The notes below the pieces were generated by a model. The model saw only the letters and a list, made by a program, of their open reading frames with translations, was not told the origin of the DNA and made no database searches. A stretch of DNA of 64,000 bases from Tersicoccus solisilvae. Its GTDB lineage: Bacteria > Actinomycetota > Actinomycetes > Actinomycetales > Micrococcaceae. This document shows, piece after piece, positions 17,842 to 26,786 of the stretch. The stretch is from positions 62,001 through 126,000 of the forward strand of contig NZ_BMJI01000003.1 of assembly GCF_014643255.1 (NCBI RefSeq), given 5' to 3'. The translations under genes and the position numbers were made by a program. The first letter of the stretch is position 1; each line of letters starts with the position of its first letter.

Positions 17842-18678
17842 TCACCACTGCTTGGCGCCCGGCGGCGGCGCGTCGGCGTCGTTCTGGTCGTCCTGCGGGC
17901 CCCCCGGGGCGCGATCCTGGGCGGCCTCGCGTTGACGCTGCTCCAGCTCCTGCTGGCGCGGGTCGGTGCCGGGCGCGGGCGTGGGACCGGCCGACGGCGA
18001 CGGGGTGCCCGGGGTGGGCGACGGCGTCGGGCCGGCCGACGGCGGCGAGGACGGCGCCTGCTGCTTGTCCTGCAGCCGCTCCTCCGCCTGCCGCAGCTGC
18101 TGTCCGGAGTCCTGCGACTGCTGCGGGTCCTCGAAGCAGTCCGGCGGGGCGTCCCCGACCACCTGCTGTGCCTGCTCGTAGAGGGCCCGGGCGTCCGCCG
18201 CCCGGCCCTGTCCGGTGAGCTCGTCGCCGCGCTTCTCGATGGCCAGCACGAGGTTGACGCGCACCGGGCAGTCGTTGACGCCGCCGCCGACCAGCTCGAG
18301 CGCGCGGGTGAACTCGGTGCGCGCGCCCTCCCAGTCCGAGCGCAGCACGTCGGCGTCGCCGGCGGCCACGTGCGCCTTGTAGGGCTCGACGACGTTGACG
18401 ACGCCGAGCCGCTCGGCGGCCGTACCGACGCCGGGGGCGTCCTGCCGCTCCCAGGCGTCCGCGGCCTGGCCGCCGAACAGGGGCAGGCTCAGCAGCTTGG
18501 CGGCGACCAGCAGGGCCAGCAGGACGACGGGTGCGGAGAACCACAGCAGCCGGCGCCGGACCCGGCGGCGTCCGATCTCCAGGTCCGCGGCACTCAGCCA
18601 GCCCCCGCTGTCCGACGCGGAGGGGTCGCCCGGCAGAGCCGGGGATCCGGGCATCGTGTCCGTCTCAGCGCGGCGCAT
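17842..18678 (-). CDS. Membrane-anchored TPR-like protein of the MoxR/VWA operon (BatC-like)
   Basis: 278 residues. It has a cytoplasmic N-terminus, one transmembrane helix at about 47-68 (LLWFSAPVVLLALLVAAKLL), and a probable TPR region (AHVAAGDADVLRSDWEGART, RAADARALYEQAQQVVGD). A long Pro/Ser/Thr-rich low-complexity tail follows, with repeats of PTPSPTPG and PSAGPTPAPG. ATG 18678 overlaps the upstream VWA stop by 14 bases; ATG 18654 is an alternative. It is the last gene of the operon. It resembles BatC by position and layout rather than by a diagnostic motif. Confidence 0.75.
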   Translation of the reverse strand: MRRAETDTMPGSPALPGDPSASDSGGWLSAADLEIGRRRVRRRLLWFSAPVVLLALLVAAKLLSLPLFGGQAADAWERQDAPGVGTAAERLGVVNVVEPYKAHVAAGDADVLRSDWEGARTEFTRALELVGGGVNDCPVRVNLVLAIEKRGDELTGQGRAADARALYEQAQQVVGDAPPDCFEDPQQSQDSGQQLRQAEERLQDKQQAPSSPPSAGPTPSPTPGTPSPSAGPTPAPGTDPRQQELEQRQREAAQDRAPGGPQDDQNDADAPPPGAKQW

Positions 18679-19753
18679 CGGTCACCTCCGGGAGGCGTTC
18701 GGACACCGGGACCCGGACGCGCCCGGCTCGGCGGGAAACAGCCCGCCGTGGCGCCAGCCGCAGCAAATCCGCGCCGAGCAGGTAGAGCTCGCGGGCAACG
18801 ATGCCGACCGCGGCCGCGGCGAGGATCCAGTACAGCTCGTACCGGCCGGCGACGGACCCCGCCTGGGCGGCGAGCCGGCCGGCGTCGGTGGCGGTCAGGG
18901 CGTGCTCGATCGGGTCGCCGGCGGAGCGGTGGGTGTAGGGCACGCCGAGCTGCCCGGCGACGGTGCGCAGCCGGTCCTCGTCGATCACGGACTTCGCGTC
19001 GACGGCCGGGGTGACCGACCGGTCCTGCACGTAGTCGGCGCGCTCGCCCGCCACGTACCCCTCGTTGGCCTTCATCCTGCCGCCGGCGGCGGTGCCGTAG
19101 CCGAGCACCGCTCCCCCGTTGACCGCGCCGGACGGGACGGTGAAGGGGGTGGGCGCCTGCCCGTCGGTCTGCTCGCCGTCCCCGAAGTAGAAGACGACGC
19201 GCGCGCGTTCGGGGTGCGCCGCCCGCGCCCGCTCGAGCTGCTGGGTGAGCAGCGGCGCGGCGACGGTCACCGAACTGCCGCGCGAGTAGGTGGTGACCTC
19301 GGGCCGGAGCACCTCCATCGCCGTGGTCACCGCGGTGGCGTCGCCGGTCAGCGGCAGTCGGGTCAGGGCGGAGGAGTCGAAGGTGATCAGGGAGAACCGG
19401 GCGCCGGGCAGCGCCGCGACCAGCCGGGCCGCGTCCTGCCGCACGCCGTCCAGGCGCGGCTTGGCCCCGCCGTAGTCCTCGGCCACGATCGACGCCGTCG
19501 TGTCCACGACGAAGAAGACGTCCAGGTCCGCACTGGCGTTCTGGGTGGTGCCCGCGCCGGGGATGCCGGGGCGGAACGCGGCGGCCACGACGAGCGCGAC
19601 GAGGCCGGCCCGCCACAGCCACGACCGGGACAGCGACGTCCCCCGCGCACCGGGCGCACGCCGCTCGGCCCACCAGCGCCAGGCGCAGAAGGCGAGCAGG
19701 GCGACGCCAGCGACCAGCAGGAGGGGCACGGGCAGCACCGGCATCGTCGTCAT
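18665..19753 (-). CDS. VWA-domain membrane protein (second of pair, BatB-like)
   Basis: 362 residues. Two N-terminal hydrophobic segments (about 5-22 and 40-57), then a von Willebrand A domain with a modified MIDAS start VVDTTASI (DxTxS instead of DxSxS), FSLITFDSSALTRLPLTGDA and VVFYFGDGEQTDG. A C-terminal hydrophobic helix follows (WILAAAAVGIVARELYLLGA). ATG 19753 overlaps the upstream VWA stop (ATGA). MoxR-associated VWA proteins are thought to act in metal-dependent protein assembly or chaperone roles at the membrane. Confidence 0.85.
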   Translation of the reverse strand: MTTMPVLPVPLLLVAGVALLAFCAWRWWAERRAPGARGTSLSRSWLWRAGLVALVVAAAFRPGIPGAGTTQNASADLDVFFVVDTTASIVAEDYGGAKPRLDGVRQDAARLVAALPGARFSLITFDSSALTRLPLTGDATAVTTAMEVLRPEVTTYSRGSSVTVAAPLLTQQLERARAAHPERARVVFYFGDGEQTDGQAPTPFTVPSGAVNGGAVLGYGTAAGGRMKANEGYVAGERADYVQDRSVTPAVDAKSVIDEDRLRTVAGQLGVPYTHRSAGDPIEHALTATDAGRLAAQAGSVAGRYELYWILAAAAVGIVARELYLLGADLLRLAPRRAVSRRAGRVRVPVSERLPEVTDAPR

Positions 19754-20730
19754 CGGCGCAGCCTCCAGGCCAGCGGCAGCAGCAGGACCACGCCGAGCAG
19801 GGCGGCGACCAGCACGCCGTTCGGCCGGTCGCCCGCGGTCGCCTGCGGCGCGGACGTCAGCGCGGTGGCCTCCCGGGACTGCACCCGGGCGATGATCTGC
19901 TCCACGGCATCGGCGTCGTCGATGGCGTAGTAGTCCCCGTCGGTGGACTCGACCGCCTGCTGCATCTGCGCGCTCGCCCGGTCCCGGCCGCTGCCCAGCC
20001 CGAACTGGGCCGGGTTGAGCCCGTACACCCGGATGCCGTCCTTCGTGGCCAGGTCCGCCGCCTCGGCCGTCGTGTAGAGGGGCCGGCCGGCGAGCCGGTT
20101 GTCGGTGGAGAGGACGATCGACCGGGTCCGCGGCTGGCCCTTCTGGTCGAAGCTGTTGACGCACGTCGCCAGGCCGTCGCCGATCAGGGAGGAGCCGGTG
20201 CCGGTGAAGGTGCCCGCGAAGAATTCGATGTCCGAGGAGGAGAAGTCGAAGGCCTTGCCGGCGGTGGCCAACTGCTCGGCGACGAACTCGTAGTCGTCCG
20301 TCAGCGGGAAGACCTGCACGGCGGAGCTGTTGAAGATGACCATGCCGATCCGCTCCCCGTTGAACCCGCGGGCGAGCCGTTCGAACACGTCGACGACCTC
20401 GGCGTTGAACGAGAGCATCGACCCGGAGACGTCCATGCAGAGGATGATGTCGCGGTTCTTCTTCTGCGGGTCCAGGGCCGACGTCGACGTCGGCCGGGCG
20501 GCCGCCACGCCGAGCGCGACGACGAGGCCGAGGACGAGGGCGATGGCCGCGGCGAGGGTCACCCGGTACCGGCGCAGGGCCGCCGCGTACCCGGGCAGCG
20601 CGGTCAGCCGCTCGGTGTGGGCGACCGGGACGGCGGCCCCGCGGCGACGCCGGTGCCGCAGCAGCAGCCAGACGACGACACCGAGCACGACGGCGACGAC
20701 GGGCAGCATCCACCACTGGATCAGCGCCAC
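19750..20730 (-). CDS. VWA-domain membrane protein (first of pair, BatA-like)
   Basis: 326 residues. There are hydrophobic segments at about 8-24, 59-77 and 303-321. A canonical MIDAS is at residues 97-103 (CMDVSGSML), with GERIGMVIFNSSAVQVFPLT, GTGSSLIGDGLATCVN and SIVLSTDN. The VWA domain is expected to face outside, between the membrane helices. It overlaps the upstream gene by 10 bases and the downstream one by 4. Part of the MoxR-DUF58-VWA operon. Confidence 0.88.
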   Translation of the reverse strand: MALIQWWMLPVVAVVLGVVVWLLLRHRRRRGAAVPVAHTERLTALPGYAAALRRYRVTLAAAIALVLGLVVALGVAAARPTSTSALDPQKKNRDIILCMDVSGSMLSFNAEVVDVFERLARGFNGERIGMVIFNSSAVQVFPLTDDYEFVAEQLATAGKAFDFSSSDIEFFAGTFTGTGSSLIGDGLATCVNSFDQKGQPRTRSIVLSTDNRLAGRPLYTTAEAADLATKDGIRVYGLNPAQFGLGSGRDRASAQMQQAVESTDGDYYAIDDADAVEQIIARVQSREATALTSAPQATAGDRPNGVLVAALLGVVLLLPLAWRLRR

Positions 20731-21248
20731 GCGCTCACCACCTCCCGGGCCGCGTCGACGGCACGCCGGGCGTCGGCGGCCTCGGGGACGCCGAACTCCG
20801 CCGGGTACAGCACGGCGACGGCGTCGGCGACGTCGGCCACGCCGGAGGCACCGGAGGCACCGGATACGGGCGCGCCGGTGGTCGTGCTGCCGGAGAGGCT
20901 GTTGCCGGACAATTCCCGCAGGTCCGCGAGCGTCATCGTGTGCGCGGAGACACCCGAGGCCTGGTGGGCGAACACCCGCACGAGGCGGCTGAGCCGCTGG
21001 TGCGCCTGCCGGGCGGTCAGTTCCCCGCGGTCCGCGGCGACGGCGACGGCGTCGATGCGGGCCAGGTAGTCACGCTGCAGGCCGGGCAGCCCCTCCGGGC
21101 CGGGCACCTGCCACTTCTTCCGGGACCGGCGGGTGCTGGCCAGCGCCCAGATGTACCAGGCCGCCACGGCGGCGAGCAGCCCGAGACCGATCCACAGCCA
21201 CACCGGCTCGTACGGCAGCGGGCCGTAGAAGCGGCCGCCGTCGTTCAC
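20721..21248 (-). CDS. Membrane protein of the MoxR/VWA operon (DUF4381-like position)
   Basis: 175 residues. A single N-terminal hydrophobic helix (about 16-36) is followed by a basic stretch STRRSRKKW and a soluble helical domain (LQRDYLARIDAVAVAADRGE, ARQAHQRLSRLVRVFAHQAS). A Gly/Ala/Ser linker and a C-terminal helical piece end the protein. Genes at this position in Bat-type operons often encode DUF4381-like proteins; similarity here is by location and topology. Confidence 0.7.
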   Translation of the reverse strand: MNDGGRFYGPLPYEPVWLWIGLGLLAAVAAWYIWALASTRRSRKKWQVPGPEGLPGLQRDYLARIDAVAVAADRGELTARQAHQRLSRLVRVFAHQASGVSAHTMTLADLRELSGNSLSGSTTTGAPVSGASGASGVADVADAVAVLYPAEFGVPEAADARRAVDAAREVVSAWR

Positions 21249-21269
21249 GAGACGTCCCTGAGCATGGGG

Positions 21270-22172
21270 TCACCGCGCACGGCGGTGGCTCTCCAGGAGC
21301 GCGAACATGGCGGGCACGACATCGGCGGTGGCGCCGACGCGTTGGTGGGCGATGCCGAGCGACCGCAGCGCCGCGGTGGTGTTCTCCCGCAGCTGCTCGG
21401 CGGCCCGGCGGTACTGATCGGTGAGCCGCCGGTCCCGACGCAGCGACTCGGGCAGCCAGGCGTCGGAGGCGACGTCGACCATCGCGTCGTCGCCGCCGGG
21501 GCCCGGGTCGGTGACGGGAGAGGTCAGGTCGGCGTCCTCGACGGTCAGCCAGAGGATCTCGTGCTGGACGCGCAGCCGCCGCAGCAGGTCTCTCGTCTCC
21601 GGGCCGATCGGCGCCTCGTCGGCGACGACGAACAGCAGCATCCGGCGGCCGGAGGAGTCCGCGACGTAGCGCAGGAGGCCGTCCGTGTCGCTGGCGGGAC
21701 CGTCGAGGCGCGTGCCGCGGTACACCTCCTGCAGCAGCCGCTCCAGGTGGGGCTCCCCCGCCAGCAGCGGCAGGGAGCTGCCCCCGTCGGCGTCGGCGCG
21801 GGCCAGCCCCACCAGGTCGGCGTGCCGGCTGGCGAGATAGCCCATCACCCCGAACGCCATGATCGCGACGTCCCGCTTGGACTCCCCGCTGCGCGTGACG
21901 GCCGCCATGTTCCGGCCGGTGTCCGCGACCAGCAGCACGAGCTGTTTGCGCACGGCCACGTACCGTTTGACCAGGGTGCTGCCCTGCCGGGCGGTGGCCT
22001 TCCAGTCGATGTCGCGGACCTCGTCGCCGGCCACGTAGGTGCGCAGGTCCTCGAAGTCCAGGCTGCGGCCCTTGAACACGGACGCGTACTCGCCGTCGAG
22101 CAGGCCACGGGTGCGCCGGTGCAGATGCACGAACATCGACGACTTCACCCGGGTGAGCAGGGTCTCGGTCAT
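21270..22172 (-). CDS. DUF58-domain protein
   Basis: 300 residues from ATG 22172. Hallmarks of DUF58 are RRTRGLLDGEYASVFKGRSL, FEDLRTYVAGDEVRDIDWKA, TARQGSTLVKRYVAVRKQLV and the VWA-like LLVADTGRNMAAVTRSGESK. It has no membrane helix. The protein is encoded 32 bases after MoxR and works with MoxR AAA+ ATPases in poorly understood protein-maturation systems. Confidence 0.88.
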   Translation of the reverse strand: MTETLLTRVKSSMFVHLHRRTRGLLDGEYASVFKGRSLDFEDLRTYVAGDEVRDIDWKATARQGSTLVKRYVAVRKQLVLLVADTGRNMAAVTRSGESKRDVAIMAFGVMGYLASRHADLVGLARADADGGSSLPLLAGEPHLERLLQEVYRGTRLDGPASDTDGLLRYVADSSGRRMLLFVVADEAPIGPETRDLLRRLRVQHEILWLTVEDADLTSPVTDPGPGGDDAMVDVASDAWLPESLRRDRRLTDQYRRAAEQLRENTTAALRSLGIAHQRVGATADVVPAMFALLESHRRAR

Positions 22173-22204
22173 GACGTGTCGGTTCTGTTCCGGTGGCGGG
22201 AGGG

Positions 22205-23224
22205 TCAGGGGGTGCGGACGGCCGCGACGACGGCGTCGATGATGGTCTCGACCGGCACGCCCTGGGCGACGGCCTCGAAGCCGAGAATGAGGCGGTGCCG
22301 CAGCACCCGGTGGGCGAGGGACTTCACGTCCTCGGGCAGCACGTGGTCCCGCCGGTCGAGCAGGGCGACGGCCCGCGCCGCCTGGGCGAAGGCGATGCTC
22401 GCGCGCGGGCTCGCCCCGAACTCGATGTACCGGGCCAGCCGCGGGTCGATGTAGCGCGCCGCGTTCCGGGTCACGTAGACCAGCCCGACGATGTACTCCC
22501 CGATGGTCCGGTCCAGGTAGACCTGCCGGCTCGTGGCCTGCAGGGTCTGCACGTCGTGCAGCTCGAGCACCGCGGGGTGGACCCGGTCGGGGGCGTAGAC
22601 GCCGGCGTCGATGCGGCGCAGCATCTCCGCCTCCTCCACCGGCGTCGGGTAGTCGAGCACGTCCTTGAGCATGAAGCGGTCCATCTGCGCCTCGGGCAGC
22701 TGGTAGGTGCCCTCCTGCTCGATGGGGTTCTGGGTGGCCAGCACGAGGAACGGCTCGGGCAGCGAGTACTCGGTGCCGCCGATCGTCGTCTGCCGCTCCT
22801 GCATGGCCTCGAGCATCGCGCTCTGCGTCTTGGCGCTGGAGCGGTTGATCTCGTCGAGGAGGACGACGTTGGCGTGCACCGGGCCGAGCTGGGTGACGAA
22901 CGCGGCCTGCGCGGCGTCGTAGATCTGGGTGCCGACGATGTCGGAGGGCAGCAGGTCCGGGGTGCACTGGATGCGCCGGAACGTGCCGTTGACGGCGGCG
23001 GCGAGCGTGGTGGCCGCCGTGGTCTTGGCCAGGCCGGGCACGGATTCGAGCAGCACGTGGCCGCCGGTGAGCAGGGCGACAAGCAGGGTCTCCCGCAGGC
23101 GCTGCTGGCCGACCACCTTGGCGTCGTAGGCGCTCGCGACCGCGGTGAGCGACCGTTCGGCGGCGGCCATGGTCTCGGCGTCGATGGCGGTCGACCGAAG
23201 GGACGCACTCGCGGACTGGCTCAC
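22205..23224 (-). CDS. MoxR-family AAA+ ATPase
   Basis: 339 residues. Walker A is LESVPGLAKTTAATTLAAAV (about 60-79), Walker B is VVLLDEINRSSAKTQSAMLE, sensor 1 is FLVLATQNPIEQEGTYQLPE and the arginine finger region is AQMDRFML. The lid domain contains GASPRASIAFAQAARAVALL. A cytoplasmic chaperone-like ATPase that acts with VWA and DUF58 partners. It is the first gene of a six-gene minus-strand operon (MoxR, DUF58, DUF4381-like, VWA, VWA, TPR), divergent from the flotillin gene. Confidence 0.93.
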   Translation of the reverse strand: MSQSASASLRSTAIDAETMAAAERSLTAVASAYDAKVVGQQRLRETLLVALLTGGHVLLESVPGLAKTTAATTLAAAVNGTFRRIQCTPDLLPSDIVGTQIYDAAQAAFVTQLGPVHANVVLLDEINRSSAKTQSAMLEAMQERQTTIGGTEYSLPEPFLVLATQNPIEQEGTYQLPEAQMDRFMLKDVLDYPTPVEEAEMLRRIDAGVYAPDRVHPAVLELHDVQTLQATSRQVYLDRTIGEYIVGLVYVTRNAARYIDPRLARYIEFGASPRASIAFAQAARAVALLDRRDHVLPEDVKSLAHRVLRHRLILGFEAVAQGVPVETIIDAVVAAVRTP

Positions 23225-23415
23225 GGTCAGCTCCTGCTCCGTCGGATGACATCGAGATCTCTCGCTGCTCGAAGCCTAGCCGAGGTGGCAGGAGCGGTGG
23301 GCGCACTCCCGGCGTCCGCTCAGGAACCGATCCCTCCCCCGATCCCGCCCGCAATGGCAGGATGGTGACATCCCGCGCTCTCACGTGCGGCTTCATTCGA
23401 TCCAGGGGGAATCCA

Positions 23416-25011
23416 TTGGACGCATTCGTGCCCATCATCGTCGTCGCGGCGATCGTCGTCGTCATCCTCGTCGTGCTCGTGCTGATGCTGATGCGCAGCT
23501 ACCGCATCGCCGCGCCGAACGAGGCGCTCATCATCACGGGTCGCAGTGCCCGGACCAGCCCCAACGGGGACATCGACCTCGAATCCGGCGGCGCCCGGGT
23601 GGTCATCGGCGGGCGGGCCATCGTGCGGCCCATTTTCGACCGCGCCTTCGTGCTCAGCCTGAGCTCCCGGCAGATCCCGGTGGAGGTCGAGGGCTATTCG
23701 ATGAACGGCATCTTCCTGCGGCTGCGCGGGGTGGCTCAGGTGAAGGTGGGCGGCAACGTCGACGACGTCCGCAAGGCCTCCCAGCGCTTCCTGGACCAGC
23801 AGCAGCAGATCGACCACTACACCCAGGAGATCCTCTCCGGCACCCTGCGCGCCGTCGTCGGCACGCTCACCGTCGAGCAGATCATCCGCGACCGCGCGTC
23901 CTTCGCGAGCCAGGTCCAGGCCGAGGCCGAGCACTCCATGAACAACCAGGGCCTGGTCATCGACACGTTCCAGATCTCGGCCGTCGAGGACGACGGCTCC
24001 TACCTGCGCGACTGGGGCCGGCCCGAGGCGGCGCTCGTCGCCAAGCGGGCGGCGATCGCCGAGTCCGACGCTAACCGTGAGGCCACCCAGGCCAGGAACG
24101 TGAACCTGCAGCAGGAGGCCGAGTCGAAGCAGGCCTTCGACCTGCGCCAGGCGGAGATCAAGGAGCAGACCGACGCGCGGCAGGCGGTGGCCGACGCCGC
24201 CGGCCCGCTGGCCCGCGCCGCCCAGCAGCAGCGGATCATCGAGCAGGAGGAGCTGATCGCGGTCCGCAACAACGACCTGCGGGAGAAGCAGCTCATCGCC
24301 GAGGTGCACAAGCCGGCCGAGGCCAAGCGCTACGCCGAGCAGCAGGACGCGGACTCGAAGAAGTACGCACGGATCGCGGACTCGGAGGCCCAGCTGGCCG
24401 ACGAGCGCAATCGGGCCGAGTCCCGGAAGGTCTCCGCGGACTCCGAGGCCCACGCCATCGAGGCACGCGGCCGCGCCGAGGCCGAGATCGAGCTGCAGCG
24501 TCGCTCGAAGGACGCCGAGGCGGTGCGCCTGGAAGGCCAGGCCCAGGCGGACGCGCTCCGGGCCCAGGGCGACGCGGAGGCCAGCTCGCTGCGAGCCCGC
24601 GGTGAGGCGGAGGCCACCTCCATCCGCGCCAAGGGCGAGGCGGAGGCGAAAACCACCCGCGCCCGCGCCGAGGCGTACCAGCAGTTCAACGACGCCGCGG
24701 TGCTCGCCCAGGTGCTCGAGGTGCTGCCGACCGTCGCGGGCGAGCTCGCCCGCCCGTACTCGAACATCGAGAAGCTGTCCGTGTTCTCGACCGACGGCGA
24801 GGCGAAGATCGGCCAGAACATCTCGCTGGGTCTGGCGCAAGTGCTCGAGATGGTCGGTTCCACCACGGGCGTCGACTTCACCGAGACCCTGCAGCGCGCA
24901 GCTCGGGGTGGCCGGGAGGTGCGCGCCCGTGCCGAGGCCGGCGCCGCGTCCGACGGTGCCGCGGCTCGCGCGAACGGCTCGCACGGGGCGCCGCCGGCGC
25001 AGGAGAGCTGA
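23416..25011 (+). CDS. Flotillin-like SPFH-domain membrane protein
   Basis: 531 residues from TTG 23416, chosen because AGGGGGA at 23404-23410 is well spaced and the hydrophobic anchor follows at once; a GTG at 23362 is the longer option. The transmembrane helix is residues 5-27 (VPIIVVAAIVVVILVVLVLM). The SPFH domain covers about 35-215 (QIPVEVEGYSMNGIFLRLRG). A long charged, Ala/Glu/Arg-rich coiled coil covers about 215-430 (repeats of RAKGEAEAK type), then a conserved flotillin tail. It probably scaffolds membrane microdomains. Followed by a strong terminator. Confidence 0.9.
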   Translation: MDAFVPIIVVAAIVVVILVVLVLMLMRSYRIAAPNEALIITGRSARTSPNGDIDLESGGARVVIGGRAIVRPIFDRAFVLSLSSRQIPVEVEGYSMNGIFLRLRGVAQVKVGGNVDDVRKASQRFLDQQQQIDHYTQEILSGTLRAVVGTLTVEQIIRDRASFASQVQAEAEHSMNNQGLVIDTFQISAVEDDGSYLRDWGRPEAALVAKRAAIAESDANREATQARNVNLQQEAESKQAFDLRQAEIKEQTDARQAVADAAGPLARAAQQQRIIEQEELIAVRNNDLREKQLIAEVHKPAEAKRYAEQQDADSKKYARIADSEAQLADERNRAESRKVSADSEAHAIEARGRAEAEIELQRRSKDAEAVRLEGQAQADALRAQGDAEASSLRARGEAEATSIRAKGEAEAKTTRARAEAYQQFNDAAVLAQVLEVLPTVAGELARPYSNIEKLSVFSTDGEAKIGQNISLGLAQVLEMVGSTTGVDFTETLQRAARGGREVRARAEAGAASDGAAARANGSHGAPPAQES

Positions 25012-25041
25012 GCGCTCCCCTCTCCGTCCCGCTGACGACGA

Positions 25042-25076
25042 CGCGCCCCGGCCCTCCGCACGAGGACCGGGGCGCG
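25042..25076. terminator. Bidirectional hairpin terminator
   Basis: Arms 25042-25056 and 25062-25076 make a 15-bp G/C-rich stem with one mismatch around a 5-base loop. It sits between the convergent flotillin and App1-like genes. Confidence 0.7.
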
Positions 25077-25105
25077 CCGGCGTGGTCAGTGGCCGAGCGG
25101 CGCGG

Positions 25106-26257
25106 TCAGGGCCGGCCCCCGCGGTCGGGGTCGAGCAGGCCGGCGTCGGCGAGCTGGGCGGCCAGCCCCCGCCCGTCCGGGCCGGTGAGCCACTGCACGC
25201 CGTTGGCCATCGGCTGTGGCTCCCGGGCCAGGCCGCCGGCCAGCACCGCTTCCGACGCCGAGAGTTCGCGGATGCACACGGCGGCCACGTTCTGCGGGTA
25301 GCGGCGGGCGAACTCGCCGTAGATCGCCGGGTCGTGCTGGCCGTCGTCGCCGATCAGGATCCACTTGACGTGCGGGAACTCCTCGGCGAGCCGGCGCAGA
25401 CTGTTGACCTTGTGCTGCTGGCCGCTGCGGAACCAGCGTTCGTGGGTGGGGCCCCAGTCGGTCAGCAGCAGCGGGCCGTCCGGGTAGAGGTTGCGGCTGA
25501 GGAAGCGGCGCAGCGTCGGGGCGACGTTCCAGGCGCCGGTGGAGAGGTAGAGGAAGGCGGCGCCCGCGTACTGGCGGTGCAGCCGCTCGTAGAGCACGGC
25601 CATGCCGGGGGTCGGGGTGCGGGCGTGCTCGTCCAGGACGAACGTGTTCCACGCGGCGAGCATGGGCCGGGGCAGGGCCGTGACCATGACAGTGTCGTCG
25701 ATGTCGGACACGACGCCGATCTGCTGTTCGTCCGCGACGACGTGCACCTGGGCGGTCTGCGGAGTCGAGCCCTCCGTGGACAACCCGATCTCGTGCCACC
25801 CCGGCGGCAGGTCGACGTCGACGGCGACGTCGATGACGCCGCCGTGGTCCGCGGTGACCTCCACCTCGGTGTCGCCGATCCGCACCGTCACGACGGCGTC
25901 GGCGATGGGGATCGACAGGAAGGACCGCCAGCCGCGCACGCTGAGCACGTCCTCGCCGGTGAAGCGGTCCAGCAATCGTTCCCGGGTCATCACCGCCCGG
26001 CCGAGCACGCGGATCCAGGAGGTCGTGCCGTACCCGGTGGACGGGACCACGGTGGGCGTGAAGTTCCGGCGCCGGGCGCGGCCCTCCCGCCAGGCGTGGA
26101 CCCGCTCCTCGACGCGGTAGGCGATGTTGCTGGCCTGCTCCTTCGCCTCGATCAGCAGCTCCTGCGCCTCCGGGAACCGCTCGGGGATGCCGTCACTGCG
26201 GCGCCACGCCCGGCGCAGGCGCTGCAGGGGCGGGCTCGGGTCTGGCTGCTCAGGCAT
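25106..26257 (-). CDS. App1-like phosphatidate phosphatase family protein (DUF2183)
   Basis: 383 residues. A central beta-rich domain (about 110-180) precedes a HAD-like catalytic part: VVSDIDDTVMVTALPRP carries the DxDxT motif (about 185-195), then FLYLSTGAWNVAPTLRRFL, LLLTDWGPTHERWF and the acidic loop ILIGDDGQHDPAIYGEFARR. In yeast App1 this domain dephosphorylates phosphatidate and related lipids; the bacterial substrate is unproven. No membrane helix or signal peptide. Monocistronic and convergent with the flotillin gene. Confidence 0.85.
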   Translation of the reverse strand: MPEQPDPSPPLQRLRRAWRRSDGIPERFPEAQELLIEAKEQASNIAYRVEERVHAWREGRARRRNFTPTVVPSTGYGTTSWIRVLGRAVMTRERLLDRFTGEDVLSVRGWRSFLSIPIADAVVTVRIGDTEVEVTADHGGVIDVAVDVDLPPGWHEIGLSTEGSTPQTAQVHVVADEQQIGVVSDIDDTVMVTALPRPMLAAWNTFVLDEHARTPTPGMAVLYERLHRQYAGAAFLYLSTGAWNVAPTLRRFLSRNLYPDGPLLLTDWGPTHERWFRSGQQHKVNSLRRLAEEFPHVKWILIGDDGQHDPAIYGEFARRYPQNVAAVCIRELSASEAVLAGGLAREPQPMANGVQWLTGPDGRGLAAQLADAGLLDPDRGGRP

Positions 26258-26293
26258 CCGCCCAGCTTACTGAAGGCGCGATCCGGCCCGGTC

Positions 26294-26407
26294 TCACTCC
26301 TTGACCGCTCCGGCGCTCGCGTTCATGATCCGCCGCTGGAAGACGGCGAACACGACGGCCACCGGGATCGTCATCGGGGCCGCGGCCGCGAGCTTGAGCG
26401 GGAACTG
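26294..26407 (-). pseudogene. Relic of a sugar ABC transporter permease C-terminus
   Basis: In one minus-strand frame ending at TGA 26294 the codons read FPLKLAAAAPMTIPVAVVFA then VFQRRIMNASAGAVKE. This is the typical end of MalG-type carbohydrate permeases (..IPVVLVFxxFQRxxVxGxxAGAVKG). Upstream of about 26407 the resemblance stops and the frame is lost, so only about 38 codons of the gene remain. Confidence 0.6.
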
Positions 26408-26715
26408 CGCTCTCGGCCGCGGCCACGGTCTGGTTCACGGTCTGACTCACGACTCGACCTCCCGACGTGCCCGGCGCCGACCCGGACGCCCGTCGCGCTC
26501 GGCCATCACCCGCCGCAGCCGTAACCGGCCTCCTGCCATCCGCAGGCGTGGGCGGCGGCGTCCTGGGCCGCGGTGGCGCGCGCCCTGGAGCCCCGCTGAG
26601 CGAACCCCCCTTCGTGACGTGCGGCGATATCCTTCCGTCGGACGTGGCGGCCCCCTACGCTGTGCGCAGGGGGCCGGAGAACGCAGGGGAAGACGACATG
26701 GTGGAGTGCGGGCAG

Positions 26716-26772
26716 CGAGATGTCGTGCGGTGTCGTCAGACGTCGCTCATGACGACAGCCATCGACATCTCG
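26716..26772. repeat. 57-bp palindromic element, copy A
   Basis: The outer stem is CGAGATGTCG / CGACATCTCG (26716-26725, 26763-26772). The inner stem is TGTCGTCA / TGACGACA (26731-26738, 26750-26757). It ends 14 bases before the start of the first paralogous membrane-protein gene. Copy B at 27953-28009 has the same length and outer stem but a different, still self-complementary inner stem. Confidence 0.9.
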
Positions 26773-26786
26773 GCGAGCCGAGCCGC

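Larger units (their letters stand above)
26258..26786. other. Gene-poor stretch with relic and first 57-bp palindrome
   Basis: It contains a 3'-terminal relic of an ABC permease (26294-26407, minus) and, just before the next gene, copy A of a 57-bp palindrome (26716-26772). The middle (26460-26700) shows only frames with implausible composition. No other gene is supported. Confidence 0.5.

Noticed and set aside
18665-20716. Single 683-codon frame covering both VWA genes
   Set aside because: The first half is an out-of-frame shadow of the first VWA gene; the second VWA gene starts at 19753 with an ATGA overlap.
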